A stretch of DNA of 43,040 nt from Gemmatimonadota bacterium (lineage in GTDB: Bacteria > Gemmatimonadota > Gemmatimonadetes > Gemmatimonadales > Gemmatimonadaceae). Of the stretch, positions 42,202 through 43,040 are shown one piece after another. Each line of letters opens with the position of its first letter. Position 1 is the stretch's first letter. The position numbers and the translations under genes are program-made. Under the pieces are notes generated by a model that was given only the letters and a program-made list of their open reading frames with translations, was not told where the DNA came from and searched no databases. The stretch spans positions 1 to 43,040 of the forward strand of contig JAHFCT010000002.1 in the NCBI GenBank assembly GCA_023249375.1. The letters run 5' to 3'.

Positions 42202-43040
<839 letters not shown>

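Overview
The window is a gene-dense, high-GC bacterial chromosome segment of 43 kb. It has about 36 protein genes (two cut by the window edges) and one tRNA. The gene set suggests a Gram-negative bacterium near the Gemmatimonadota: a giant sortilin/BNR beta-propeller exoprotein, lipoproteins, TonB, two paralogous barrel-like surface proteins, a plant/chlamydial-type FabI, a c-di-GMP operon and many ATGA-coupled operons with weak ribosome binding sites. This placement is inferred from content only. I see no phage, transposon, CRISPR array or resistance island.

Layout. 1-5.6 kb (+): a divergent electron-transfer flavoprotein (ETF) system (ETF:quinone oxidoreductase-like protein, EtfB, EtfA), then FabI and an NTF2-like lipoprotein. 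5.7-8.9 kb (-): the BNR/sortilin-like exoprotein. 9.0-12.9 kb (+): an overlapping operon of YncE-propeller/phosphoesterase lipoprotein, flippase-like membrane protein and SCP2-like protein. 12.9-16.7 kb (-): VIT-vWA protein, ECF sigma factor and anti-sigma factor. 16.8-21.1 kb (-): an ATGA-coupled signalling operon of HEAT-repeat protein, HD-GYP protein and PAS-GGDEF protein; the first two share a homologous N-terminal domain. 21.2-23.2 kb (+): transketolase. 23.3-25.1 kb (-): a cyclic-nucleotide-binding protein and an MFS exporter. 25.2-27.3 kb (+): a zinc metallopeptidase coupled to a Ddl-like ATP-grasp ligase. 27.4-34 kb: two paralogous surface proteins flank a methylmalonate-semialdehyde dehydrogenase, a convergent omega-aminotransferase and TonB. 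34.2-35.5 kb (+): a MacB-type permease. 35.55 kb (-): tRNA-Phe(GAA). 35.8-40.2 kb (+): an M16 peptidase pair, prephenate dehydratase and a DUF2490 protein. 40.2-43.0 kb (-): Ddl, a QueE-like protein that has lost all radical-SAM cysteines, a rhomboid protease and QueF.

How the genes work together. ETF genes carry electrons from acyl-CoA-type dehydrogenases to quinone, and FabI finishes fatty-acid elongation. The aminotransferase and semialdehyde dehydrogenase would form a beta-alanine/branched-chain catabolic route. The HEAT/HD-GYP/GGDEF operon makes and degrades c-di-GMP under a shared, unnamed input domain. Much of the rest serves the cell envelope.

The strongest candidates for something undescribed are the cysteine-less QueE homologue in the queF operon, the HEAT/HD-GYP/GGDEF module, and the metallopeptidase-ATP-grasp pair. 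All function calls come from reading motifs by eye; no database search was run.
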